From positions 10,263,001 through 10,327,000 of the forward strand of contig OZ020305.1 of the NCBI GenBank assembly GCA_963971305.1: a stretch of 64,000 nucleotides of DNA. Direction: 5' to 3'. Origin of the DNA: Arcuatula senhousia (taxonomy: Eukaryota > Mollusca > Bivalvia > Mytilida > Mytilidae). Every line of letters begins with the position of its first letter. The stretch's first letter is position 1. This document shows, one piece after another, positions 40,201 through 48,500 of this stretch. The notes beneath the pieces are model-generated. The model was not told the DNA's origin, ran no database searches, and saw nothing but the letters and a program-made list of their open reading frames with translations. The position numbers were made by a program, and so were the translations under genes.

Positions 40201-43066
40201 GAAGCGGGTACCCTGTCAGGGCCCATAGTCAGCAGTCTTGTTTATTGCAACACAATTATAAGAAATGTTGATTTTTAATCTTTATGCACTAACAATGTTT
40301 CAAATATTTGACAGGCTGTTTTAGAACTACAAGATAAAGTAAGAACAGGAGAAATAGAATTCCAATGGCTTCCTAATGAAGATCCTGTAATTGTAACTTC
40401 TGTACAAGTAGTAGAAGGTACTGAGAGATATTTTATTATTTACATATGAAATGTGCAGGTGACCAAAAAAAAACAACTTTTATGGATTCTCATGGGCAAC
40501 TTCATAGATTTCAAATCTTGATATGGTCAACTTATATGAGAATATCATCGCCTTTAAAGCTTATGAAGATAGCAAAATAAAATCCATTTCATGGTAAGGT
40601 TAATTTGGGGCGAGATAATTAGGGATCATGTGATACCATATAGCGGGTTATTTTCATGGTGGTTTATTTTTCGCTTATTTTTGCGGGTTAAGGAAAATCC
40701 TGTGAAAATATTATTCTAACGCAAATCATTAACAAACACATCCACAAATGGCGAAAATAAAACCCACAAAAAATTTTCACATACCTTTTCAGACAGAAAC
40801 CGTGAAAATTTACCACCACCAAAATAACCCGCTATATGGTAGTATTACTGCCATTTTAGTGCACATGTGCAGACTTTTTGAAAACTTCATAAAACAGAAT
40901 GAGGCAGAAGGATTTTTCTTTTAATATATTTTGGGTCTTGTGCAATTTGGAAGACAAACTACATTTAATAGCTTGCATATAAAGAGTTAATTATTATTCT
41001 TTTCTCAACTTTTTTATCATTTCTGGATAATTGTTTTAAGGCAATTTAAGATATGTCTATTTGATATACAAACTGATTTGTAGTTATTGGAACTTCACTA
41101 AATTATAAATGATGTCTGTTTCAGATTGGCATGATAAAACAGTAACACTACCTAGCATTTCCCCTACAACTACGACAACATCTCAACCTAACATAACTAT
41201 AGTAACAATAGAACAGAAGGACCGACAGACGTCACCTATATTGATAGCCGTACCTCTTACAATACTCATATTTATACTTCTTCTTGTGATAGGATATTGT
41301 ATATGGAAAAACAGAAAAAGGTAAGGAGTTTTGTGTATTATCTTTAATTGAAAGTATACTGACTTAAGGAAAACCAAAATTTCATGCTTTTTAGAATCAA
41401 CCTTTAACAGTTTAAACTCGAACAAACAGTCCCCCTCATATACAAATATTAATGAAATTTGAAAGAAGGAAACTGGAGATCCTGTTAATTTGCTAAAGTG
41501 GTTGGTGGGCATTTACTAACCAAAGAGGGGATCAGATCTCATCAGGCTTCAGTGATTTCCAATGTATTCCACAAAAAAAATATGTTTTAAAGGTGGAGCC
41601 CAAGGCCCTCTCCCCAAAAAAAATCCCTTAATTAACCACTGTAAAGGAATACCTGTTGGAAAAAAGAGATATAATAAATCTTCTTTGTTTGATGTGTACC
41701 TAAAACAATACAGCAATGATTATACACTTAAAGACAAAGACCATGCTTAGCCTTTTTTTTCAGAAATTTGAAAACTGTTTTTTCAAGCTAGGAAAACAAT
41801 TTCTTCATAGAATATTGCAAGAGTACAGAGCTCAGACATGTAAAATATAGCTCTTTAATAAACAAGCAAATGAATGAATAGTATTGGTATTTATTAATTA
41901 AAATTTCAATGTTTTGAATTCTTCCAGAGACGGTAAACCTTTTACTAGATATTCACTGATGAGAAATCGAAATCACCATGGAGATGAGGATACATCTTGT
42001 GCTGAGCAAGATTTTGATGATGAAGATTTAACAATAGAAGATTATGATATACATGATGGAGATTCTCATATAGTTGTAAATGCAGGTAGGAAATTTCTTT
42101 AAAGTTATGTTTGTGTCTTAATTAATGGACTCAGATTAAATTCAATATAATGAATAATATGTGACTCAAAGAGTACGTCATTTCTGGCTAAGGTTAAGGC
42201 TTAAAAACTGAAAACAGTTAAAAAAAAGTAACACTTGTATGTTTTTCAAGAAAGGATAATGAAAGAAAATGGTAGACAACAGTTTATCATCAGATCACAT
42301 GATTAGTGGAACACTTGTATATTTTTTTTATAATTCAACAAATGTACATTACAAAGTATCTGAAAACTTGCTGTCTTTTATCAATGTATTGGTCACTTCT
42401 ATTTAATTTGTAGTTTACTTGATGATGTGAAAAATACATGTACACTAATTGTATGACTTTTAACTTCATTTTCATCATAAAACAATTAAAGGAGGAAAGT
42501 TTTCACACTAGTTCTTTAAGGTAATTAATATCAAAACTATTGAAGGATAGGCAAATTAAGACAAAGGCTTATTGGAGATTTAAAGATTGCAATAGTGTTG
42601 CCTTGATAGCCATTAAAAAAAATGGACATTAAAATATATCATTTATTTAAGTAATTATATATTCTTTTTGAATAATACGTATTATAAGACAAAACACACT
42701 ACCTATATCTCATACCCTATATTGCTTGACCTATTTCGCATACCTTATGCTATATCACACCCCTATCACAAAAAAAACAAATGTAAGTACAAAATGTTAA
42801 ATGTAGATATATGATATAATGAATATAAAATGGCTAAATATGTACCACATGTTGTATAAACCCTCGACTCATATCACCCCTTGTGCTGATGGCCCTAAGG
42901 GTATATAGATGTCTCAGGTTTTTACAGCATGTGGTAAAGATTTTGACATGTAATATTCAGTCAATAATGATGTTCTTATTCTTTTTCAGGCTTTCAGCCA
43001 TCTCTACAGTTTATGAGCCTAGGGACCACCAGTTCTAACAATATAGACAGTGTTCCTAACTGCTAA
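15940..43066 (+). CDS. SORCS: SorCS-type VPS10-domain sorting receptor, complete, 26 exons, 1148 aa
   Basis: Exons: 15940-16242, 19384-19445, 20968-21061, 21414-21569, 22051-22121, 22505-22566, 24110-24231, 24788-24877, 25225-25395, 25730-25885, 26603-26776, 27649-27746, 28962-29069, 29345-29462, 30188-30327, 30788-30907, 31386-31557, 35842-36028, 36470-36609, 37036-37180, 38029-38141, 38695-38805, 40315-40417, 41125-41320, 41928-42085, 42990-43066. All phases agree (3447 nt including TAA). Order: signal peptide, furin site, VPS10 propeller with Asp boxes, 10CC, PKD domains, membrane-proximal region, one transmembrane helix, 82-residue tail. The PKD domains and lack of LDL-receptor/fibronectin modules separate it from sortilin and SorLA. 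Length fits vertebrate SorCS1-3 (about 1150-1220). Known family role: neuronal and Golgi-endosome trafficking of receptors and neuropeptides. Which SorCS paralogue it matches cannot be told by eye. Confidence 0.93.
16243..19383 (+). other. SorCS intron 1 (3.1 kb)
   Basis: No coding exon seen. A pyrimidine-rich, C-rich tract at 16962-17105 (CCCTCACCATTCCCTCCCCA and similar) gives proline-rich and glycine-rich open frames on both strands that are composition artefacts. TACATGTA-type palindromes are frequent here (for example around 17110, 18385, 18505 and 19078-19100). No transposon end was found. Confidence 0.5.
19384..29462 (+). CDS. SORCS: SorCS exons 2-14: VPS10 ten-bladed propeller
   Basis: Encodes residues 102-595. 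Asp-box-like motifs (S-x-D-x-G-x-T-W) recur as expected for propeller blades: SEDYGTTF, TVDEGIIW, SGDFGKTW, SFDKGSTW, SRDGGLSW and SIDEGLTW. STLWRSEDYGTTF and the run RFYW across the exon 5/6 junction match the SorCS pattern. The sector binds propeptide or ligand in the Golgi lumen or outside the cell. All 12 internal junctions keep frame. The donor of exon 2 is duplicated downstream (see 19434-19707). Confidence 0.9.
19434..19707 (+). repeat. Near-perfect 137-bp tandem duplication across the SorCS exon 2 donor
   Basis: Unit 1 is 19434-19570 and unit 2 is 19571-19707. They differ at one obvious base (CATACTTG versus CATAGTTG). Each contains the last 12 bases of exon 2 (TACATTATGGAG) and the donor GTATGA. 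Unit 2 therefore offers a second complete donor 137 bases downstream. The near identity means the duplication is recent. Confidence 0.92.
19708..20967 (+). other. SorCS intron 2, remainder
   Basis: AT-rich intron with no exon, repeat family or hairpin that I can support. A TACATGTATTTAG acceptor precedes exon 3. Confidence 0.5.
22640..23365. other. SorCS intron 6, first part
   Basis: No exon. Contains a small local inverted repeat at about 23185-23230 (CTCACGGGCACTTCGTGCCA) and a short ACATTAAAATAAATTAAC direct repeat at about 23319-23360. A stretch from 22905 (GGGACGAGGTATTTGGGGCG) weakly resembles family B (see 55970-56215). Confidence 0.35.
23366..23948. mobile_element. Inverted-repeat element in SorCS intron 6, 583 bp
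   Basis: Ends AAAGGATGAGTGGCATTAAG at the left and the near complement (CTTATTGCCACTCATCCTTT) at the right, about 25 bp of terminal inverted repeat. A second, internal inverted repeat (GGGCGCATGAAAACAACAAC near 23605 versus GTTGTTGTTTTGATGCGCCC near 23681-23700) makes the centre foldable. No ORF. No clear target duplication. Confidence 0.7.
24290..24475 (+). repeat. Family A interspersed repeat in SorCS intron 7
   Basis: Contains TCTTGATATTTGGTATGCAG, CATCAGCTTAGG and a degenerate CTACCCTTTGTTAAAC end. Same family as the intronic copies in the coiled-coil gene. Confidence 0.6.
26810..27000 (+). repeat. SINE-like interspersed repeat
   Basis: The blocks GGTCGGTGGTTTCCTCTGGG, TACTCCAGTTTCCTCCACCA and TAAAGGGCATTAAACACCAA, followed by CACACACA, form one unit of a type I associate with bivalve SINE-like repeats. 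No RNA polymerase III promoter box was confirmed by eye. Confidence 0.5.
27090..27240 (-). repeat. LINE/SINE 3' tail with ATCA tandem repeat
   Basis: An (ATCA)n run then AAATATTTATTTCC is the usual look of a retroposon 3' tail read in reverse. A TATATA run lies at 27212-27231. No coding part is seen. Confidence 0.4.
27747..28961 (+). other. SorCS intron 12
   Basis: No exon. A diverged repeat with CCCCACTCATATGAGAAGGG and a CCGTCTGTCCTCCCG block at about 28695-28760 resembles the start of the larger family A units at 32900 and 37466. The rest is featureless AT-rich DNA. Confidence 0.4.
29716..29786. repeat. Near-perfect hairpin in SorCS intron 14
   Basis: Left arm 29719-29745, 11-base loop (TTGGTTCACCA), right arm 29757-29783. 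The 27-bp stem has one mismatch, which would be a G-U pair in RNA; three more A-T pairs extend it outward. Total length about 71 bases, the size of a miRNA precursor, but it could equally be the relic of a tiny inverted-repeat element. Confidence 0.8.
30188..31557 (+). CDS. SORCS: SorCS exons 15-17: 10CC module
   Basis: Exons 30188-30327, 30788-30907 and 31386-31557 encode residues 596-739. The cysteine-rich stretch has the spacing of the VPS10 10CC module that packs under the propeller: NNKNCILGQ, SSNCYNG, LCLCTPDDFQC, DYGYE, NICMEATWYD, HHCVEG, SDKCVGG and NVSCP. The C-x-C-x5-7-D-F-x-C-D-Y-G-Y core is a strong family signature and is completed across the exon 15/16 junction. Nine cysteines are counted in this stretch; the tenth may come from an earlier exon. 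Confidence 0.88.
30436..30650 (+). repeat. Family A interspersed repeat in SorCS intron 15
   Basis: Contains CTCGTGATATTTGGTATGCA and CAGCATCAGC, followed by a degenerate end block. Same strand as the gene. Confidence 0.55.
32430..32615 (+). repeat. Family A interspersed repeat in SorCS intron 17
   Basis: Contains CTCTTAATGTTTGGTATGAC and a CTGCTTCCTGTTTAACAAAA block. Confidence 0.55.
32900..34800 (+). repeat. Tandem long-form family A units, interrupted by a nested element
   Basis: The long form begins ACCCCCGCTTCGAAGAAGAG, then a GTCCGTCCGTCTGTCCGT tract, then CAACTACATGAGATA, TTTTGTATACAGCTTTATCC and CTACTTCCTGTTTACCGAAT. Further partial units follow at about 34413-34575 and 34580-34770, joined by ACACATAATGGA. 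The element at 33145-34412 sits between unit 1 and unit 2. The last unit ends near GTGAGCATTAGCTCACAGAT. Confidence 0.75.
33145..34412. mobile_element. Non-autonomous element built of CTGCAG / GCAAACTTGC motifs
   Basis: Short terminal inverted repeats (CCCTTACCAAAA and complement TTTTGTAAGGG), then dense subterminal repeats of CTGCAGACTTGC, TTGCTGCAAACTTGCTGC and CATGCAAATTAGGTTTGC in both orientations at each end. The middle (33540-34190) is AT-rich and holds an AATTCAATTCAATTC run followed by TTTTATTTATTGCTCGAAC, likely a nested LINE/SINE 3' tail on the minus strand. No transposase ORF. Confidence 0.65.
34863..34984. mobile_element. Small hAT-like inverted-repeat element, 122 bp
   Basis: Ends CAGTGGCGGATCCA and TGGATCCGCCCCTG, a terminal pattern common to hAT-type MITEs. 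TCCTG flanks both sides and could be part of a degenerate 8-bp target duplication. Confidence 0.7.
35842..37180 (+). CDS. SORCS: SorCS exons 18-20: PKD domains
   Basis: Exons 35842-36028, 36470-36609 and 37036-37180 encode residues 740-896. The first domain has the textbook PKD core YTWDFGDGS followed by SYTFSKAGTYKVTVVARNSV. The second has HYVWNFGDY, then YKRTGKYNLTLKAVNSV. Two PKD-like beta sandwiches next to the 10CC module are the mark of SorCS receptors within the VPS10 family. Confidence 0.88.
37210..37880 (+). repeat. Repeats in SorCS intron 20
   Basis: Two parts. At about 37240-37380 is a unit (AACAATTTGGAGAAATGGAC, ACCACAAAACCAACTGAA) that recurs at 38165-38300 in the next intron. 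At 37466-37880 is a long-form family A repeat with two tandem cores (TTGAAATTTGGTATATGAGT and TTGAAATTTGGTATACGGCT, each followed by a CTTCCTGTTTACC block). Confidence 0.6.
38029..40417 (+). CDS. SORCS: SorCS exons 21-23: membrane-proximal ectodomain
   Basis: Exons 38029-38141, 38695-38805 and 40315-40417 encode residues 897-1005. No named motif is visible, but frame is kept throughout and the position matches the SorCS membrane-proximal domain. Sequence is beta-rich, with NVDHFNTQSLLWRISFGS and KQKPTVAEVTILPSY as identifiable stretches. Intron 22 is stretched by the 1042-bp element at 39159-40200. Confidence 0.8.
38165..38380 (+). repeat. Second copy of the intron 20 unit, in SorCS intron 21
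   Basis: Matches 37240-37380 (GATAAGTGGAAGCAAGAGGT, AGAACAAGTTGGAGAAATGA, ACACCACAAAACCGACTGAA) and continues to TATAGGCAGTTCCTGCTTGT. The sequence at 48125-48235 (GGTAAGCAGCTCCTG) may be a distant relative. Confidence 0.55.
39159..40200. mobile_element. CAGTGTTCTCC-ended element, copy 1 (1042 bp), SorCS intron 22
   Basis: Terminal inverted repeats CAGTGTTCTCCCCAGG and CTGGGGAGAACACTG, flanked by direct GAAGCG (39153-39158 and 40201-40206). The left interior repeats a motif close to TAGCATCTCGGGACC and CCGAGATGCTATCGG. No transposase ORF. The internal ends match copy 2 (52096-53218) in inverted orientation. The terminal style recalls hAT elements but the flanking duplication is shorter than 8. 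Confidence 0.85.
40590..40985 (+). repeat. Family B interspersed repeat with a nested element
   Basis: Family B reads AATTTGGGGCGAGATAATTA, then a CCATTTTAGTGCACATGTGCAGA block, AAAACTTCATAAAACAG and TTTTGGGTCTTGTGCAATTTGG. Related copies lie at 53430-53655 and 55970-56215. Here the element at 40636-40839 splits it. Confidence 0.65.
40636..40839. mobile_element. TA-flanked palindromic MITE, 204 bp
   Basis: Ends CCATATAGCGGGTTATTTTC and, at the right, AAAATAACCCGCTATATGG, with TA on both sides. Nested in a family B repeat in SorCS intron 23. No coding capacity. Confidence 0.8.
41125..43066 (+). CDS. SORCS: SorCS exons 24-26: transmembrane helix and cytoplasmic tail
   Basis: Exons 41125-41320, 41928-42085 and 42990-43066. 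A Thr-rich juxtamembrane stretch precedes the helix at about residues 1044-1066 (ILIAVPLTILIFILLLVIGY). The stop-transfer WKNRKR follows. The tail holds Y1079-S-L-M1082, a YxxPhi signal of the kind bound by AP-complex mu subunits, and an acidic cluster (EQDFDDEDLTIEDYD) that may act in retrograde sorting. The protein ends NNIDSVPNC. The cytoplasmic role is inferred from motifs only. Confidence 0.88.
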
Positions 43067-43749
43067 TGATGGTTCCTTATTAGAATTTCTCTATCTGTGA
43101 TTATTTGCCTTCCATTTCGTGTAGTTATTAGAGCTTTTCCAAAGGATAAGGTAGTGAAGAAGAAAATCATACCTTGATGTCATTCTGGTTAAAACCAAGT
43201 CTACCAATGGCATGATGAAGTGGAAAACCCACTTGCTTTTACTGGGGTGTATCCAGACAATTGGCTAAATGAGGACCACTGAAGATGACTGTCCAAAATG
43301 AAGGCCCCACACATGCTTAAAAATGATTTCTTGTCTATTCAACAGCATCACAGTTTCATAGGGAGGTCAAGTTCCATCTTTGTGTTATGTGTGTTCAAAA
43401 CTTTATCCAATAAGTTTGATTTATCTAAGATAAATTTCAAAATTAGGCATTCATGTTGTTGAAAATTGTTTCAGCCTAAAACATTTTTAAGGACTTAGCT
43501 GATTTTTTTATGTTTTACCCTCATAACTGTCTGTACTAAAAAAATTTTCAAAAAGATATTTTTACTTCAATGTCTTTCTTTTTTAGTAACCATAGCTTAC
43601 TCCAGTTTAAGATTGTTAACTTTTAAAACTCTTTGTGTACTGCTATGCACAGTTACCAGGCATTTATAGCACACCATTTAACCATTTTGAAAACTCTTAA
43701 AAAACTATTGACCAATCATTTTTTATGTTGTATGCCTTGATTGTACCCT

Positions 43750-44213
43750 TATTATGTTATGAGTAGAAGCTGTAACATTTAGACTGTTTCCTCATGTGGC
43801 TCTGCGGTCACAGTTTTTAGGTTATGAGTAGAAGTTACAACATTGAGTCTGTTTCCACATGTGGCTCTGCGGCCACAGTTTTTAGGTTATGAGTAGAAGT
43901 TACAACATTGAGTCTGTTTCTACATGTGGCTCTGCGGCCACTGTTTTTAGGTTATGAGTAGAAGTTATAACATTGAGTCTGTTTCCACATGTGGCTCTGC
44001 GGCCACAGTTTTTAGGTTATGAGTAGAAGCTGTAACATTTAGACTGTTTCCACATGTGGGTCTGTGGCCACAGTTTTAGGTTATGAGTAGAAGCTGTAAC
44101 ATTTAGACTGTTTTCACATGTGGGTTTGCGGCCACAGTTTTTAGGTTATGAGTAGAAGTTATAACATTGATGCTGTTTCCACATGTGGCTCTTCGGCCAC
44201 AGTTGTTATGTTT
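43750..44213 (+). repeat. Minisatellite, 65-bp unit, 7 copies, SorCS 3'UTR
   Basis: Units start GAGTAGAAG at 43761, 43826, 43891, 43956, 44021, 44085 and 44150. The body reads TGTTTCCACATGTGGCTCTG and CGGCCACAGTTTTTAGGTTA. ACATGTGG/GGCCACAG makes each unit partly self-complementary, so RNA hairpins are possible. Confidence 0.92.
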
Positions 44214-45698
44214 TTGTTAATCAATTGTTTATATGGATCTCTATGAATTTTACAGATATTTTACTATGATTTTAGTTTGCTCAAGCTTGTAATATAGAGG
44301 TTTAGCTCAATTTGTAGTGCTAACATATTGCTAGATGTATATATACTCATGAAAGGGTAATTTTAGGTCTATAAATATTTTTGTTTTCAACATAGCTGAG
44401 ATGTTTGTGTCATTTGAAGGTTTCCATAATGTTTCAGAGGGCCAGGAAAACATCCTCAGAATAATGTGTTAAGATGTTTAAATCAGATAAATAGACATAA
44501 GAAAAACTTGAAATTGTCCATTATACAATTATAATGCCTGCAAACAATTTTTGGGGGATTTAAAGGGATAATTCTGTCTGTCTGCCCATATAACTCATTT
44601 GTGCAATTGCTCCTTAACTGCTTATTGACACTTCACAAGGAAGTACATCATATGGAAATGTGCATGAAGAAGTTTCATAGCCGGCTGATATCATTCAGGG
44701 GAGATAATTTAATCTTAACTTTTTAAATATAGTGTTCAGTTGGAGACATTGTAAGCACAACTCTCCCTATAACACTGAATAGATTCTGAAGAAACTATAT
44801 ATAAAGGAATTATATCATGTTGAAGCACATGAAGATATTTCATTTAACTTTAATTATATTCAGGATAGATTAATTGTCTTCAAAGTATTTTTTGGCAATG
44901 TAGTGTTAAATATGAAGCAGAGGTTATTCTCATGTTTGCTCACTCACAGTATCCAATCCATGGTTAACTCAAATTTACCTCTTTTTTCTATTTTAGTCAT
45001 AAATAAATATTTCATACCTATAATTTTAAATTTGTAAGATATCGAACACTTTTCTATGGGGGCTTTTAAGCTTCCGATCATGTTTTTTTAAAAAAAATAT
45101 CTTAAAATGACATACATAAAGTCACGATGTTGTTTTGAAGTTTAAACAAAAAAATTGAATTTAAAATTACCAGTTCTTATCATTTGACATTGTTTTTTTT
45201 TCAAAATACTGTTGCACTTAATGTTAGCATTGAAGATCAAGATTGTCAGTTTTAAAAACAAACAAAGCTTTAACCCAAATTTATAAAATATACATTTATT
45301 TATCTGTTTAAATATGAAATGCCAAAAAAATATGAAAAAGAAATGTTTATACTACCAAAGAATTATTATTTTCTATTGTTAAGTTATATTGATTTCCAAA
45401 GAAAAAAAAATCTTTCAAAATTACTAGATGTATGTAGATGTGTATTGATGTGAGATTTATGAATCATGTGTCACATGACATCAAATTGTTTTAAAACTTG
45501 CCTAAGAGCTACAATTATGCCTAAAGTCTTGCTAGTAGGTAGAGTAAATTTTGGCAAACATTTTATATTGCAATATTGAGTATGTGTATTTTTATCATTG
45601 CAAACAATGTGCTTGAAATTAAATTGATATTATACTGTATTTTTCTGTGGATTAATGCATTTTTCTACCACTGCAAAGTTTTTGGAATTGTATTATGT

Positions 45699-46684
45699 CA
45701 GTGTTCTCCATTCGCCATTTAAGCCGGGTGTGCCGACCACCTTTTTTCCAGAGCCGACCACCTTTCATTTTGGTAAGGTGGTCGGCAATTTTCAAAAAAT
45801 TCCATGTTTAATTAGGTCTTTTGTTACTAATTAAATGAAGACATTGAGTGACACTTTTATAAACCAAGCCAATTAAAACCATAGATGGATAGGTGACCAG
45901 CAAACATAAAAGAAATTTGCCGACAAGGTAAAACAGGAGGTGCTAATTAAGAATAATCTATGTAAATTTCTTATCATCCAATCAAAAATGGAGAAAATGT
46001 AAATAAATAATTGCTGGCACGTGTCCAGAATGACATGCCTCCATGTGGTTTGTTCAAATGTTTTATTAAAAGAAAAAGAAAATTGATATTTACCTTCAAC
46101 TTAGAAATAGTTTAATCCACAAAAACAACATAAAACATACAATAAAGTTTGAATATTTGATGACAGAACTTCTGCAATGCTAATGAAGGATCAAGTGTGT
46201 TTGTTTACATTTGAGCTGTGATCATGTGACTTTTTGGCGGGAAAATTAACATATTGGCTAACTATTAGGAAAAGAAAAATAACTCTAGTCCAAACAAAAA
46301 TAAAAGAAAATTCTTAAAATAGCCTAGATTTAATTAAGGCTATTATTACTGTATCTTTGTTTGTATACTGTGCATTTCATGGTTTTATTAAAACAATCAC
46401 TCTCTCTGATAGAGGGTTTCATGGGCAGATCCAGAATTTTTTTTTAAAAGGGGGGGTCCTCAGAACAAGAGGGGGGACCAAGTCTATTTTGACAAACTTT
46501 GCCAACAGTTTGCATGAAATCATAAATTTTTGCAACAAAAAAGGAACCCAGACCCCTGAACTTCCCTCTAGATTGGCCTCTGTAAAAAAACCGGTTGATA
46601 AGGGTTAAGCAGTAGAAAAAAAAACGGTTGGTCAGTGGTTTTTCAAAACACCCACCTTACCTTTTTGAAAAAAGGAGAACACTG
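45699..46684. mobile_element. CAGTGTTCTCC-ended element, copy 3 (986 bp)
   Basis: Starts CAGTGTTCTCCATTCGCC and ends AAAGGAGAACACTG, flanked by TATGT on both sides. Interior differs from copies 1 and 2: it carries GCCGACCACCTTTTTTCCAG and GAGCCGACCACCTTTC near the left end, and a G-rich AAAAGGGGGGGTCCTC tract around 46445 that may be another nested element. No ORF. Confidence 0.75.
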
Positions 46685-46888
46685 TATGTTTTTTTGTATT
46701 TTTGCATTGTTTGGAGGGTTTAATCTTTTTATTAAGATACTCCATTTACTTGAACAAGTTAAATAATAAATATATTATACTAATGGTAAATTTATTGATG
46801 AAATGAATTTGTGGAATCCTGTCTCCTGAACATTTATTCCACCTATCCCTTATGTTTACCAGAGCATTATTCGAATCTCATTTTATTA

Positions 46889-47448
46889 TACCGTAAATTG
46901 GGATTTTTTTTATGTAGTTTTATTTTGGTTTATTGGCGCCTCACCTACATGTGCCAAAATTAAGCACACCAAATTATGTTAAGAATGCATAGAACATTGT
47001 AGAATTAACATATTACAAACAATTGAGAGATATGGCGTGTTGACAAAATCGTAGAAATTGAGTAAAACAGAAACAATGCCAAATAAAAATGAATCCTTTA
47101 TTAATTTCAATTTTTATTTCTTAATGAACATTTGTGTTTTCTTTATTTAGTATTTAGTTAAGATATGATATAATTACTTGTGTGTCAAATCATCATTAGA
47201 CATCAAATGTCTTGATTTTAAAGGCCCATTTATATACTAATTTGAAAACAAACATAATCCAGTTAATGTAAAAGAGTAGAATTGTGAATATCAATACAAT
47301 TAACTTATGATTGTATTGATGATGTAAAGTATTTAAGAAGAATTTTTTTTTCAAAAGCGCCAAAATAAAACACACCAAAATTAAACATGGCCATTTTGAT
47401 CTAAAACCGCCAAAATATCACTACACCAAAATATCCCAATTTACGGTA
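46889..47448. mobile_element. PIF/Harbinger-like MITE, 560 bp
   Basis: Terminal inverted repeats TACCGTAAATTGGGAT and ATCCCAATTTACGGTA, with subterminal ATTTTGGCG-type repeats, flanked by TTA on both sides (46886-46888 and 47449-47451). A 3-bp TWA duplication is the mark of PIF/Harbinger. No transposase. Confidence 0.75.
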
Positions 47449-47739
47449 TTATTTTTTTTTATTTTAGAATATTATTGACTCATTTTACAAGTACTAGTAT
47501 TTTATTGAAGTCATTTTATTATTTGAGTTTTATTGTAAATATTTAAGTATACATGCTTTTCCATGTTTATTCAGCATTGTGTTCAATTTTATCAACAATT
47601 TCTGTTTCAACGTAATTCATATTTTAAGCATAGATTTGACTAATGGTTGAGTATTGACTTTGTTTGACATTGTGTATAATAAAGTGCTAGAACATAGAAT
47701 TGTGTAGGTTTTTTTCAACCATGTTTTCATTAATGTGTT

Positions 47740-48500
47740 CTCGAACGACAGGAGAAATCCATCAATTTTGGATTGAGTCCTTTGCTCACAGTCAATGTTA
47801 AAATGAAGGTCAAGGTGAACTAATTCTGGTACAGATTTTGGTTAATATCCAAGATGTATATATTGAACCACTATCATCCCTTCGCTGAAGTGTACCACTT
47901 GAAGTTGCAAACTATCCAAGATGTCATCCCTTTATGATGTGTAGTTGCTAAATTATGTGCTATCTTATAAATGGTCTTAGTTTCAATTATCTGATGGATT
48001 TTTTTTCCTTTAAATGTACAAATCAAGCATATACATATGAGATTATACTTAAAACATGCCTTTGCTATAGAAACATCAAAGGTGCATTTCAAAATCAGAT
48101 TCTATATTAGCTAGGTCAAACAAATAACTCAAGACGCCAAAAACATTCAGCAGGACTATAGAAAACACAAATCAACCGTAAAACTTACAAGTGAATTCAG
48201 GTGCTCAGGATAGGTAAGCAGCTCCTGTATGTTGCAACAAGCTGTTTGCAATGCTGAATTGAATATATATACAATGTAAATGACATATTGGCATCATACA
48301 ATATACATGTATCATTCAGCATAGGTCAAATCCAGTCAAGGAAGACGATACACGATAAACCAACCTGTCAGTTCATGTAAGAGACAGAAATCCTGTATTT
48401 GCAACAACGATGCACACTTTGGTACTTTAAAAAATAAGCTAAAAAGCTTGCACCTTCTTTTTAAAGAAATTAAATAATTTAAAAACATAACAAATAAATT
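47740..48500. other. Space between convergent genes
   Basis: No exon. A repeat-like stretch at 48121-48260 (ACTCAAGACGCCAAAAAC, GGTAAGCAGCTCCTGTATG) is weakly similar to the tail of the unit at 38165-38380. The minus-strand gene ends at 48501. Confidence 0.4.

Larger units (their letters stand above)
43067..47690 (+). other. SorCS 3'UTR (inferred extent)
   Basis: No coding exon follows the TAA at 43064-43066. A clear poly(A) signal AATAAA is at 47678-47683; a transcript of this length would contain the minisatellite and both elements listed below. An earlier poly(A) site cannot be excluded. Confidence 0.4.
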
